From: Marivibrio sp040218065
GTDB lineage: Bacteria; Pseudomonadota; Alphaproteobacteria; UBA8366; Aestuariispiraceae
Assembly (NCBI RefSeq): GCF_040218065.1
Contig: NZ_JAVJQE010000012.1
Coordinates: 51,673 to 115,672 of the forward strand
Length of the DNA stretch: 64,000 nt
Direction: 5' to 3'
Shown: positions 8,167-16,521 of the stretch, one piece after another
Layout of the letters: each line of letters starts with the position of its first letter
How positions within the stretch are numbered: the stretch's first letter is position 1
Made by a program: the position numbers and the translations under genes
Notes under the pieces: generated by a model
What the model saw: the letters and a program-made list of their open reading frames with translations, nothing else
The model's database searches: none
Told to the model about the DNA's origin: nothing

Positions 8167-9147
8167 TCAGCCGCCGTGGATCATGTCGGCGCCGATCGAG
8201 GCCCCGTTCTCGTTGAACCACTTGGCCGCGCCGGGGTGCCACTTCATGACCTTGTTCTTGTCCCAGTTCGACGGGACGGTGGAGCGAGCGGCGCGATGGA
8301 TCGAGACCATGCGCTCGTTGTCCGACATCACGACGTCGGTCGCCGCGTAGACGAAGCTCTCCGGAAGGTCGCAGTTGGCGATCGCGAAATTCCACATGGA
8401 TACCGAGCGCGCCGGCGCCTCCAGCGTGGCGTAGGTGTCGGCCGCGATCTCGAACTCCGAGACCGGGAAGGCCTCGAGAATGGTCGCCTGCTCTTCCTCG
8501 GTGAACTCGATGATGTTCACGTCGGTCTGAACCTCGAGCTGGCTGACCGCCGGAACCGGCACGCCGGCCGCAAAGGCGATGACGTCCAGCAGGCCGTCCT
8601 GCAGCTGGCCGCCCAAGTCGGACCAACCGCCGTTGCGCCGCTCGAAGTTGACGCCGAGCGTCTCAAGCATGCGCGGGAAGTAGGTGTCCGAGGTCGAGCC
8701 GGCCGGACCGAAGCCGATCTTGGCCCCGTCCGGGATCTCCGAGATCGAGGTGATGCCCGAGCTCGACAGCGCCGTGATCGAGAAGGGCGTCTGATACATC
8801 GGGAACATTGCGCAGGCGTTGGTCATCTGCAGGCCCGGCGCGATCGGATTGGATCCCTCAATCGACTCCGCCGCGGGACCCATCGTCGTCATGCCGAAGG
8901 CGGCCTCGCCGGTGTGAACCAACGCCATGTTCTGCATCGGGCCGCCGGTGACTTCGCCGCCGCCGGAGATGCCGAGCTCGTCGGCGACGAGGTTCGCCCA
9001 GCCGGAGCCGTAGGCGAAGTAGGTGCCGCCCTGCGAGGCGGTGCCGACCGTGAAGCTGTCGGGCCAGCCTTCGCGGTCTTGAGCCAGGGCCGGGCCGGCC
9101 CCGACAGCGAGCGCCAGCGCAAGGCCGGCGACGAAATTACGGGTCAT
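8167..9147 (-). CDS. TAXI family TRAP transporter solute-binding protein
   Basis: A 326-residue periplasmic binding protein with a clear Sec signal peptide (MTRNFVAGLALALAVGAGPALAQ). The mature start has the TAXI signature: FTVGTASQGGTYFAYGSGWANLV, then GEVTGGPMQNMALVHTGEAAFGM. It delivers its ligand to the fused permease encoded next. TAXI proteins characterised so far bind small acids such as glutamate-like compounds; the ligand here is unknown. The ATG at 9147 is preceded by GGAGGAA, a strong ribosome site. Confidence 0.93.
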   Translation of the reverse strand: MTRNFVAGLALALAVGAGPALAQDREGWPDSFTVGTASQGGTYFAYGSGWANLVADELGISGGGEVTGGPMQNMALVHTGEAAFGMTTMGPAAESIEGSNPIAPGLQMTNACAMFPMYQTPFSITALSSSGITSISEIPDGAKIGFGPAGSTSDTYFPRMLETLGVNFERRNGGWSDLGGQLQDGLLDVIAFAAGVPVPAVSQLEVQTDVNIIEFTEEEQATILEAFPVSEFEIAADTYATLEAPARSVSMWNFAIANCDLPESFVYAATDVVMSDNERMVSIHRAARSTVPSNWDKNKVMKWHPGAAKWFNENGASIGADMIHGG

Positions 9148-9212
9148 GGAGTTCCTCCACTGATCTGTTGTTCTTGCACAAAGGGCGGTCTCAGCCGCCT
9201 CACGCGGGAGTA

Positions 9213-9240
9213 AGCATAGGCCGCGCCCTATTTCGCGCAA
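9213..9240 (-). promoter_or_regulatory. candidate promoter for the TAXI transporter genes
   Basis: On the minus strand TTGCGC (9240-9235) and TATGCT (9218-9213) are separated by 16 bp, about 66 bp upstream of the binding-protein ATG. This could uncouple the TAXI genes from dctPQM. It is a consensus match only. Confidence 0.4.
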
Positions 9241-9281
9241 GCGGTAATACCAATCGTCGGGATCGCGCAGCGCGACGGCCT

Positions 9282-10682
9282 TTACACCTGACTTGGCAGC
9301 CACAGCACGATGGCCGGGAAGGCGACGAGCAGCGCGATGGTGATCCCGTCGGCCACGAAGAAGGGCATGACGCCCTTGAAGACGTCCTGCACGGACACGT
9401 CGTCGCGCACGCCGGCGACGACGAAGCAGTTGAGGCCGATGGGCGGCGTGATCAGACAAAACTCCGCCATCTTGACCACGAGGATGCCGAACCAGACGGC
9501 GCACATCGGTCCCGACATGCCGAAGGCGCTGTCGGCGGCCGAGACGAACTCGCCCCCGTTCAACGCCATCACCGCCGGATAGACGACCGGCAGCGTCAGC
9601 AGCAGCATCCCGATCGCATCCATGAACATGCCGAGGATCGCGTAGGCCAACAGGATCAGGATCAAGGTCAGCATCGGCGACTGCTCCAACCCTGCGATCC
9701 AGTCGGCGAACGAGGCCGGCAGGTCGGCGAAGCCGAGGAAGCGCACATAGATCAACACGCCCCAGATGATCGTGAAGATCATCGCGGAAAGCTTGGCGGT
9801 CTCCAACAGGGCGTCCTTGAGCTCGGCCCACCGCATGCCGCGATAGAGCGCCATCAGGAAGACCACCGCCGCGCCCAAGGCGCCGCCTTCGGTCGGCGTG
9901 CCCCAGGCGTCGCCGCCGAAGGGGTTGTAGATGAAGACGATGATGATGAAGACGACGAAGAAGATCGGCAGCGCGCCGGGCAGCGCCGAGAAGCGCTCGC
10001 GCCAGGTGAAGCCGCCGACCGGCGGGCCGAAATTCTTCATCAGCATGGCCATGCCGATGATCAGGGTCGCGTAGACGACGGCCGAGAACGCGCCGGGGAT
10101 GAAGCCCGCCAGCAGCAGCCGGCCGACGTCCTGCTCCACGATGATGGCGTAGATGACGAGGATCGCCGACGGCGGGATCAGCGAGGCGAGCGTGCCGCCC
10201 GCCGCCACGACGCCGGCGGCGAAGCGCTTGTCGTAGCCGATCTTGAGCATCTCCGGGATCGCGATGCGCGCGAAGACGGCGGAGGTCGCGACGGACGCGC
10301 CCGACACGGCCGCGAATCCGGCTGTCGCGAATACGGTGGAGACCGCGAGCCCGCCCGGCACCCAGGCGATCCAGCGCTTGGCGGCCTCGAAAAGCGCGCG
10401 CGTCAGGCCTGCGTAATAGGCGAGATAGCCGATCAGCACGAAGGTCGGGATCAGCGACAGCGCCTGGCTCGAGAGTTTGGAGTGCGGCACCTGACCGGCG
10501 GTCTTGGCCGCGACCGACAGCGCCCACAGGAAGCGCTCGGGCGCGTAGCCGGCCTTCGCCCAGAAGATCCAGACAAGGCCTACAATGCCCGCCATCGCGG
10601 CCGCGAAAGCGACCCGCATGCCCAGTACGACCAGGACGAGGAGGCCGCCCGTAACCACGATGCCGATATCCAGCGGCTCCAT
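9282..10682 (-). CDS. dctM: TRAP transporter large permease DctM
   Basis: A 466-residue polytopic inner-membrane protein, the ion-coupled translocation subunit of a classical three-part TRAP transporter. Family motifs include SGASVATSAVFARIAIPEMLK and GVVAAGGTLASLIPPSAILVIYAI in the first half, and a second-half repeat with LITPPIGLNCFVVAGV. About twelve hydrophobic segments are visible, as expected. It starts 12 bp after dctQ and forms the third gene of the dctPQM unit. Confidence 0.93.
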   Translation of the reverse strand: MEPLDIGIVVTGGLLVLVVLGMRVAFAAAMAGIVGLVWIFWAKAGYAPERFLWALSVAAKTAGQVPHSKLSSQALSLIPTFVLIGYLAYYAGLTRALFEAAKRWIAWVPGGLAVSTVFATAGFAAVSGASVATSAVFARIAIPEMLKIGYDKRFAAGVVAAGGTLASLIPPSAILVIYAIIVEQDVGRLLLAGFIPGAFSAVVYATLIIGMAMLMKNFGPPVGGFTWRERFSALPGALPIFFVVFIIIVFIYNPFGGDAWGTPTEGGALGAAVVFLMALYRGMRWAELKDALLETAKLSAMIFTIIWGVLIYVRFLGFADLPASFADWIAGLEQSPMLTLILILLAYAILGMFMDAIGMLLLTLPVVYPAVMALNGGEFVSAADSAFGMSGPMCAVWFGILVVKMAEFCLITPPIGLNCFVVAGVRDDVSVQDVFKGVMPFFVADGITIALLVAFPAIVLWLPSQV

Positions 10683-10694
10683 CAGGCGGCTTCC

Positions 10695-11327
10695 CTATTC
10701 ATCGTGGCCGGAGACGTGGCCGGCCTCGCGCTTGGCCTGGGCGGCCGCGTCCTCGACCAGCGGCACGGCGACGGGTTCGTCGTCGCCGTGCGCGATCGCG
10801 CGGACATAGCCCCAGATCTGCACCAGCAGACGCAGGCACAGCACGGAAAAGGCGACCGGAGCCAAAAGCTTGGCGGGCCAGATCGGCAGCGCGATGTCCA
10901 TCGAGCTGTCGCGACTCCACATCGGCGAGCCGAAATCGAAGCTGCGCTCGAAATGCGCCCAACTGCCCCAGACCAGCAGGATCATGACGATCAGGATCAG
11001 GACCACGCTGATCAATTCCGCGGTCCACAGCGCGCGTCCCTTCAGCGCGGTCACCACCATGTCCATGCGGATGTGGCCGCCGTCGCGCTGGGTGTAGGCG
11101 ATGCCCATGAAGGCGATGAGCGGCAAGATCTGTTCGATCCAATCGACATAGCCGGGCAGGGGTTGGTTGAAGAAATTGCGCCCGCTGACCGAGACCACGG
11201 CGAGCGCCATCAGCGACAGCACCGCGAGGCCGCTCAACAGCGCGAGGAACTTCTCGAGCTTGTTGAGCTTCCGGTCGAGGCGGCTGAGAAGGCTGTCGTC
11301 CGTCAGGACCGTGCTGCCGATCGCCAC
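10695..11327 (-). CDS. dctQ: TRAP transporter small permease DctQ
   Basis: A four-helix membrane protein of 210 residues, partner of DctM. It contains the conserved loop GRNFFNQPLPGYVDWIEQILPLIAFMGIAYTQRDGGHIRMDM. I prefer the GTG at 11327, which has GGGGGAAA a few bases upstream. The longer frame from a TTG at 11369 would start inside the T-rich tail of the hairpin that follows dctP. The C-terminus is polar and ends with a His-Asp-Glu tail. Confidence 0.88.
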   Translation of the reverse strand: MAIGSTVLTDDSLLSRLDRKLNKLEKFLALLSGLAVLSLMALAVVSVSGRNFFNQPLPGYVDWIEQILPLIAFMGIAYTQRDGGHIRMDMVVTALKGRALWTAELISVVLILIVMILLVWGSWAHFERSFDFGSPMWSRDSSMDIALPIWPAKLLAPVAFSVLCLRLLVQIWGYVRAIAHGDDEPVAVPLVEDAAAQAKREAGHVSGHDE

Positions 11328-11369
11328 GCGCGTTTCCCCCGTAACCGCCAGAACGTCGATAAGAAACAA

Positions 11370-11407
11370 CCCCGCCGCCGCGCGCTTGTCGGCGCGCGGC
11401 GGCGGGG
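11370..11407 (-). terminator. intrinsic terminator/attenuator between dctP and dctQ
   Basis: A 16-bp perfect GC stem with a 6-nt loop, followed on the minus strand by GTTGTTTCTT. This placement, right after the binding-protein gene, would let most transcripts stop after dctP and give more binding protein than permease. Confidence 0.8.
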
Positions 11408-11430
11408 GCTTTTCAGCTCAGGTCAGTCGG

Positions 11431-12450
11431 TCACTCGAACTCGGCGATCTTCGCCTTGGCGAAGTCGTAGAGCTCCTCGGCCGGCAGGCCCGCGTCCGAC
11501 ATCTCCTTGACCCAGTCGGCGGCGGCCGGGCCGGCGACCTTGTTGCGGAAGGCGTCCAGCGCCTCGTCAGAGAAGGTGATCCGCTCGATCCCCCGCTCGT
11601 CCAGCGTCGGGCCCCACTTGCCCATCGTGTTGTTCTCGTAATTGTCGATGTAGTGGTCGAGCGCCTCGTCGATCGAGCCGAGCAGCGCCTCGCGGTGCGC
11701 GTCCGACAGCGCGTTCAACGCGTCAGTGTTGACCACGACCGGACAGTTCACCGTCCCCGGGTTCAGGTTCGTGGTCCACCAGTCGGCCTTCTCCACCGTG
11801 CCGAAGGCCATATGCGCGTGCGGGGCGAAGGCGACCGCCTTCACGACGCCGCTGTCCAGCGCCTGACGCACCTCGGACGCGGACATCGAGGTCGGGACGG
11901 CGCCGACGGCCTCCATCGCGGCGCCGATGCCGCCGGTCGCGCGGACCGACAGGCCCTCGAAATCGGCCAGCGTCGTCGGCGCGTCGCCCATGCCGATGAT
12001 GTTGTACTGCGGCATCGGCGAGGGCATCAGCAGCGTCGCGTTCCAGCGGGCCAGATCCTCGACCACCGCCGGGTGGTCGTAGAGCGCCATCGAGACCTGA
12101 CGCTCCTGCTCCAGAGAGGTGACGCCGAGGAACGGCAGTTCCAGCACCGTGATGCTGGGGTTCTTGTCGCGATGGTAGCCGGCGCAGAACTGCGCCATCT
12201 CAAAGGCGCCGATGGAGATGCCGTCGAGATTCTCGCGGCTGTTCGACAGGCCGCCGTAGGAGATGTTCAGCGTGAACTCGCCGTTGGTCTTGGCGGCCAC
12301 CAGTTCGGCCAGCTTCTCGGTATTCTCGGTGAAGGCGCGCCGCTTGCCCCAAAGCGAGACGTTCCATTCCACAGCCTGGGCGACTTCCGCGCCGAGAAAG
12401 CTGAAGGCGAGGCCCGCCAGAACGGCCGTCTTGAAGGTCGATTTTTTCAT
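11431..12450 (-). CDS. dctP: TRAP transporter solute-binding protein DctP
   Basis: A periplasmic DctP-type (TRAP-T) binding protein of 339 residues with a signal peptide (MKKSTFKTAVLAGLAFSFLG, cleavage near AQA). The conserved core includes LSVRATGGIGAAMEAVGAVPTSMSASEVRQAL, which carries the arginine that normally binds the ligand carboxylate. WWTTNLNPGTVNCPVVVN follows. It feeds DctQ/DctM encoded just downstream. The ligand is unknown; the neighbouring CoA enzymes make a carboxylic acid likely. The ATG at 12450 follows GGAGGAGA. Confidence 0.92.
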   Translation of the reverse strand: MKKSTFKTAVLAGLAFSFLGAEVAQAVEWNVSLWGKRRAFTENTEKLAELVAAKTNGEFTLNISYGGLSNSRENLDGISIGAFEMAQFCAGYHRDKNPSITVLELPFLGVTSLEQERQVSMALYDHPAVVEDLARWNATLLMPSPMPQYNIIGMGDAPTTLADFEGLSVRATGGIGAAMEAVGAVPTSMSASEVRQALDSGVVKAVAFAPHAHMAFGTVEKADWWTTNLNPGTVNCPVVVNTDALNALSDAHREALLGSIDEALDHYIDNYENNTMGKWGPTLDERGIERITFSDEALDAFRNKVAGPAAADWVKEMSDAGLPAEELYDFAKAKIAEFE

Positions 12451-12498
12451 GGATCGAGTCTCCTCCGTATCCCTGTTGCGATGTTCTTGGTTGGCCCG

Positions 12499-12527
12499 TT
12501 TATACGCGAGCCGACCGGGAAGTTGAA
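12499..12527 (-). promoter_or_regulatory. candidate promoter for dctPQM
   Basis: On the minus strand TTCAAC (12527-12522) and TATAAA (12504-12499) are separated by 17 bp, about 50 bp upstream of the dctP start. The -10 is good and the -35 is weak. Confidence 0.45.
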
Positions 12528-12639
12528 CGTTTCTTATCGAAAAAATTTCACGACGGCCGGCCTGTGGACGCTTAGGCTTGCCGAAAGCCGGGCGAAGACG
12601 ACGCCGTCGGGCGGGCGGAGAAAGGGGGCGCAGCAGCCT

Positions 12640-14736
12640 GTGAGCGAAGGGACGACGCATCGCGAGACGGCGCTGGAGGCCGCGCACCGACGCGCGGTCG
12701 CCGCGCTGCAGGACGGGCGCGCGGCGGAGGCCGCCGAAATCGCCGAAGCCGCGGAGTCCGGCCCGGCCGCCGCGAGCCGAACGGGGGCGGGGGGCGAAGC
12801 GGGGGCCGAGGCGAGTCGCGGAACCGCGGCCGAGCGCGTGGCGCTCGCCCATGTGCGCGCGGTCGCGTTGCAGCGCCTCGGCCGCGGGCGCGAGGCTGTG
12901 GAGCTGATGGCGGCGCTGACCGCCGAGCCGCCGGGGGCCGACGATCCGACGCTGCTCAACACCTACGGATATCTGCTGCGGTTGTCGGGCCTCAGGCAAG
13001 AGTCGCTGGCCGTCTTGGAGCGTGCGACGGCGCGCGCGCCGGGCCATCCCGAAGCGCTCAACAACCTCGCCATCACCCTGGTCGAGCTCGGTCGATTGGA
13101 GGCGGCGGAGGAGGCCTATCGCCGAGCGATCGCGGCGCGCGAGGGCTTCGCGGAGGCGCACGCCAATCTCGGCAATCTGCTGGCGCGACAGGGACGGCTA
13201 GACGCCGCGCTCGCGGAATATGACGCGGCGCTGGCGCTCAATCCAGGCTATATCGACGCCTACGCCAACAAGGCCGAAGCGCTCATGCGCGCGCCGGACG
13301 GGCCGCAGCGCGAGGAGGCGCTTGCCGTTCTGACCCAGGCCTTGGAGCGCGCGCCCGGCTGGGCCGAGGGCTGGCGTAAGCGCGCGGATCTGCTGCACGC
13401 GCTCGACCGCGCGGGCGAGGCCGTCGGCGCCTATGAGCGCGCGCTGGCGCTCGCTCCGGACGACGTCCGCGCCCATGTCAACATGGGCGCGGCCTTGGAG
13501 CGCAACGGCGATCCGGAGCGCGCGGCTGCGCATCTGCGCCAGGCGCTGCTGCTGGCGCCCGATACGATCGGCGCGCTTAAAGGGCTGGCGCACATGACGC
13601 TTAAGCTCGGCGCGCCGGTGGAGGCGCTCTCCCTGCTCAAGCAGGCGATGGCGCGCGCGCCCGCCGATCCCGACCTGCTTTACAGTTACGGCAACGCCCT
13701 GATGCGCTGCGAGCGCTATCAGGAGGCGGCCGACGCCTACGCCCGGGTGCGCGAATTGCAGCCCGACCATCCGCGCGGGCTCTTCGCGCCAGCCGCGCTT
13801 TTGCTGATGGACGGCCAGTACGAGCGCGGCTGGGCGGCCTACGAGAGCCGCTTTCGCATGAAAAGCTTCAAGGCGAACGTGCCGGACGTCCATCGCGGCC
13901 TTTGGAACGGCAAGCCGATCGGGGCGAAGCGCCTGTTGGTCCATGTCGAACAGGGGTTCGGCGACACGCTGCAATTCTGCCGCTATCTGCCGCTGCTGCG
14001 CGCCCGGGTCGGGGAGGAGGCCGAGATCACCTTCCTCACCGAGCCGGCGCTGCATCCGCTGATGGAGACGCTGCCAGGCGTCGACCGCGTCGTGCATTTG
14101 CAGATGCAGGACGTGTCGGTGGGCTATGACCTGCAGGTCCCCCTGCTGTCGCTGCCCCATCGCCTCGGCACGACGCTGGAGACCGTCCCGTCCGAGACTC
14201 CCTATCTCAGCGTCCCGAACGATCGCCGGCGCGCCCTGCCGAAGAGCGAGGGCGCGCGCCTTGCGGTCGTGATCGTCTGGGCCGGGCGGCCCAACCATTC
14301 GGACGACTGCTACCGATCGATCCCGCTTCATCGCCTCGCCCCGCTGTTCGAGGTGGAGGGCGTCGATTTCCACAGCGTCCAGCTCGGCCCGCGGCGCGAG
14401 GAGCTGGCCGCCTATCGCGACCGGCCGAACGTCTTCGATCATGGCGGCGAGATCGCCGACTTCGCCGATACGGCCGCGATCCTGCAGGCGGCGGATCTGA
14501 CGATCAGCGTCGACACCTCGGTCGCGCATCTGGCCGGCGCGCTCGGCAGGCCGGTCTGGACCCTGATCGCCTTCGGCGGCGAATGGCGCTGGCTGCGGGG
14601 CCTGGAGACCACGCCCTGGTACCCGACCATGCGGCTTTTTCGGCAGCGCACGATCGGCGACTGGACCGGCGTCGTCGCCCGGGTCAGGGGCGCGCTCAGC
14701 CGCTTGGCAGAAGATCCGCCGGGAGAAACGCTCTGA
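12640..14736 (+). CDS. TPR protein with C-terminal glycosyltransferase-9-like domain
   Basis: A 698-residue protein. The first two thirds are tetratricopeptide repeats; several 34-residue units are visible, for example HPEALNNLAITLVELGRLEAAEEAYRRAI and the next repeat AHANLGNLLARQGRLDAALAEYDAAL. The C-terminal third resembles the ADP-heptose LPS heptosyltransferase/GT-B fold: LLVHVEQGFGDTLQFCRYLPLL, then DFADTAAILQAADLTISVDTSVAHLAGALGRPVW. I start it at a GTG (12640) with AAAGGGGG upstream. The frame continues open further left but only as a shadow of dctP. Its end overlaps hutH tail to tail by 41 bp. Such proteins are common and mostly uncharacterised; a role in protein or envelope glycosylation is inference. 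Confidence 0.85.
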   Translation: MSEGTTHRETALEAAHRRAVAALQDGRAAEAAEIAEAAESGPAAASRTGAGGEAGAEASRGTAAERVALAHVRAVALQRLGRGREAVELMAALTAEPPGADDPTLLNTYGYLLRLSGLRQESLAVLERATARAPGHPEALNNLAITLVELGRLEAAEEAYRRAIAAREGFAEAHANLGNLLARQGRLDAALAEYDAALALNPGYIDAYANKAEALMRAPDGPQREEALAVLTQALERAPGWAEGWRKRADLLHALDRAGEAVGAYERALALAPDDVRAHVNMGAALERNGDPERAAAHLRQALLLAPDTIGALKGLAHMTLKLGAPVEALSLLKQAMARAPADPDLLYSYGNALMRCERYQEAADAYARVRELQPDHPRGLFAPAALLLMDGQYERGWAAYESRFRMKSFKANVPDVHRGLWNGKPIGAKRLLVHVEQGFGDTLQFCRYLPLLRARVGEEAEITFLTEPALHPLMETLPGVDRVVHLQMQDVSVGYDLQVPLLSLPHRLGTTLETVPSETPYLSVPNDRRRALPKSEGARLAVVIVWAGRPNHSDDCYRSIPLHRLAPLFEVEGVDFHSVQLGPRREELAAYRDRPNVFDHGGEIADFADTAAILQAADLTISVDTSVAHLAGALGRPVWTLIAFGGEWRWLRGLETTPWYPTMRLFRQRTIGDWTGVVARVRGALSRLAEDPPGETL

Positions 14737-16225
14737 ACGCGCCGCTTTGCACAAGTTTTGTGATCGCCGCCAGGTCGGGGGCCCAGAAGCGATCCGCCTC
14801 GTAGGTCGGAACCCGCTCGCGGATCAGCGCCATCGCGCGCTTCAAGTCGGGCGAGGTCTCAAGCGGGCGGTGGAAGTCGATCGCCTGGGCGGCGGCCAGC
14901 AGTTCGACCGCCGCGACGCCGGCCGTATTCTCCGCAATGTCGCCGAGCCGACGCGCCGCAAAGGTCGCCATGGAGACGTGATCCTCCTGATTGGCGCTGG
15001 TCGGCAGGCTGTCGACGCTGGCCGGGTGGGCCAGCGTCTTGTTCTCGCTGGCGAGCGCCGCAGCCGTCACCTGGGCGATCATGAAGCCCGAATTGACCCC
15101 GCCGTCGCCGACCAGAAAGGCGGGCAGGCCGCTCAAGGCGGGATCCATAAGGAGCGCGGTGCGGCGCTCCGAGATGGCGCCCACCTCCGACAGCGCGATC
15201 GCCAGCACGTCGGCGGAAAGCGCGATCGGCTCTGCGTGAAAATTGCCGCCGGACAAGACATCGCCCGCGTCGGCGAAGACCAGGGGGTTGTCGGAAACGG
15301 CCGCGGCCTCGGTTTCGAAGGTCGATGCGGCGACGCGCAGATGATCCAGACACGCGCCCATCACCTGCGGTTGGCAACGCAGCGAGTACGGGTCCTGGAC
15401 CCGGTCGCAATCCAGATGGCTTTCGCGAATGCGGCTGCCGCGCATCAGATCCTGATACAGGGCCGCCATCTCGGATTGCCCGCGATGGCCGCGCACGGCG
15501 TGGATGCGCGCATCGAACGGCGCGTCGGAGCCCTTGGCGGCGTCGACCGACAGCGCGCCTGCGACCGCCGCGGCGGCGAAGACGTCCTCGGCCGCGAACA
15601 GACCGACCAGCGCCAGCGCGGTCGAGACCTGCGTGCCGTTCAAGAGCGCCAACCCTTCCTTCGGCCCCAGCGTCAGCGGCGCGATTCCAGCCTCGGCCAG
15701 CCCTTCGGCCGCCGGCAGGGTCCGCCCGCCGCGGGTCACGTCGCCGACCCCGATCAGCGCGCAGGCCATGTGCGCCAGCGGCGCCAGATCGCCCGAGGCG
15801 CCGACCGACCCTTTCGCCGGGATCACCGGATAGGTCTCGGTCTCGATCAGGCGGACCAGCGCCGCGATGGTCTCCCAAGCGACGCCGGAATGACCGCGCG
15901 CCAGGCTGGCCGCCTTCAGCGCCAGGATCAGCCGCACCGTGCGCTCCGGCAGCGGCGCGCCCGTCCCCGTCGCATGGCTCATCACCAGATTGCTCTGCAA
16001 ATCCAACAGCTTGTCGCGCGAAATTGACGTCTTAGCCAAACGGCCGAAGCCGGTATTGATGCCGTAGACGGTGCGCCCGTCCGCGATGATCTGCGCCACC
16101 GTCGCCTGCGCGGCGTCGACGCCAGGTTTCGAGGCGGGGTCGAGCGCGACCGGCGCGCCGTCGGCGATCGCCCGCCAGTCGGCCAGCGTCAGATCAGGGG
16201 TGAGAAGGCGGGGGGCGTCAGGCAT
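14696..16225 (-). CDS. hutH: histidine ammonia-lyase
   Basis: HutH converts L-histidine to urocanate and ammonia, the first step of histidine catabolism. The 509-residue length fits. The MIO prosthetic-group triad Ala143-Ser144-Gly145 lies in GSVGASGDLAPLAHM, and the active-site Tyr is in VYGINTGFG. Later blocks such as QDPYSLRCQPQVMG and SANQEDHVSM are also typical. It lies downstream of hutU, separated by 296 bp of repeats, and may be served by the hutC promoter or its own. Its 3' end overlaps the convergent TPR gene by 41 bp. Confidence 0.97.
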   Translation of the reverse strand: MPDAPRLLTPDLTLADWRAIADGAPVALDPASKPGVDAAQATVAQIIADGRTVYGINTGFGRLAKTSISRDKLLDLQSNLVMSHATGTGAPLPERTVRLILALKAASLARGHSGVAWETIAALVRLIETETYPVIPAKGSVGASGDLAPLAHMACALIGVGDVTRGGRTLPAAEGLAEAGIAPLTLGPKEGLALLNGTQVSTALALVGLFAAEDVFAAAAVAGALSVDAAKGSDAPFDARIHAVRGHRGQSEMAALYQDLMRGSRIRESHLDCDRVQDPYSLRCQPQVMGACLDHLRVAASTFETEAAAVSDNPLVFADAGDVLSGGNFHAEPIALSADVLAIALSEVGAISERRTALLMDPALSGLPAFLVGDGGVNSGFMIAQVTAAALASENKTLAHPASVDSLPTSANQEDHVSMATFAARRLGDIAENTAGVAAVELLAAAQAIDFHRPLETSPDLKRAMALIRERVPTYEADRFWAPDLAAITKLVQSGAFRAFLPADLLPSG

Positions 16226-16281
16226 GGTGGGAGCCTTTCGAGCGGAGATCGGGAGACGGATCAGCGGACCGGAACGATCTT

Positions 16282-16376
16282 GTCATCCCGGCAGGAGCGA
16301 AGCGGAGAGCCGGGATCTGGCGGCAGGCGAGCGCCCGTCGAGATCCCGGGTCGGCCGGCCGACCGCCCAGGATGAC
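16282..16376. repeat. extragenic palindromic element (GTCATCC...GGATGAC type)
   Basis: An imperfect long palindrome that begins GTCATCCCGGC and ends GCCCAGGATGAC, with inner arms GAGCCGGGATCT and AGATCCCGGGTC. It lies between hutU and hutH. A truncated relative is present at 22434-22462. This is a common class of extragenic repeat in alphaproteobacteria. Confidence 0.7.
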
Positions 16377-16400
16377 GCCTCGCCGTCAAGGCGCGCTCGG

Positions 16401-16486
16401 CGCCCCCGCGAAGGCGGGGGCCTCCATCGACCTGATCAGGCGTTTTCGCTTTGCGCGGCGAAAAAGGTCCCCGCCTTCGCGGGGAC
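16401..16486. repeat. double-hairpin palindromic element, reverse-orientation relative of the 97-bp repeats
   Basis: It has hairpin CCCCCGCGAAGGCGGGGG, a core of about 48 bp, then GTCCCCGCCTTCGCGGGGAC. This is the reverse-complement layout of the elements at 114-210 and 270-366, with a diverged core. It sits just downstream of hutU. Confidence 0.7.
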
Positions 16487-16521
16487 ACCTGCCGGCGGCG
16501 GACGAACGGAAGCCGCATCCC

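Noticed and set aside
9282..10527. Long minus-strand frame reading into the TAXI gene from within dctM
   Set aside because: The upstream part is Arg-rich shadow sequence of dctM; only the part from 9147 has a signal peptide and TAXI motifs.
11167..12639. Long plus-strand extension of the TPR gene
   Set aside because: It is antisense to dctP and has no TPR or other motif; the GTG at 12640 with a ribosome site is a better start.
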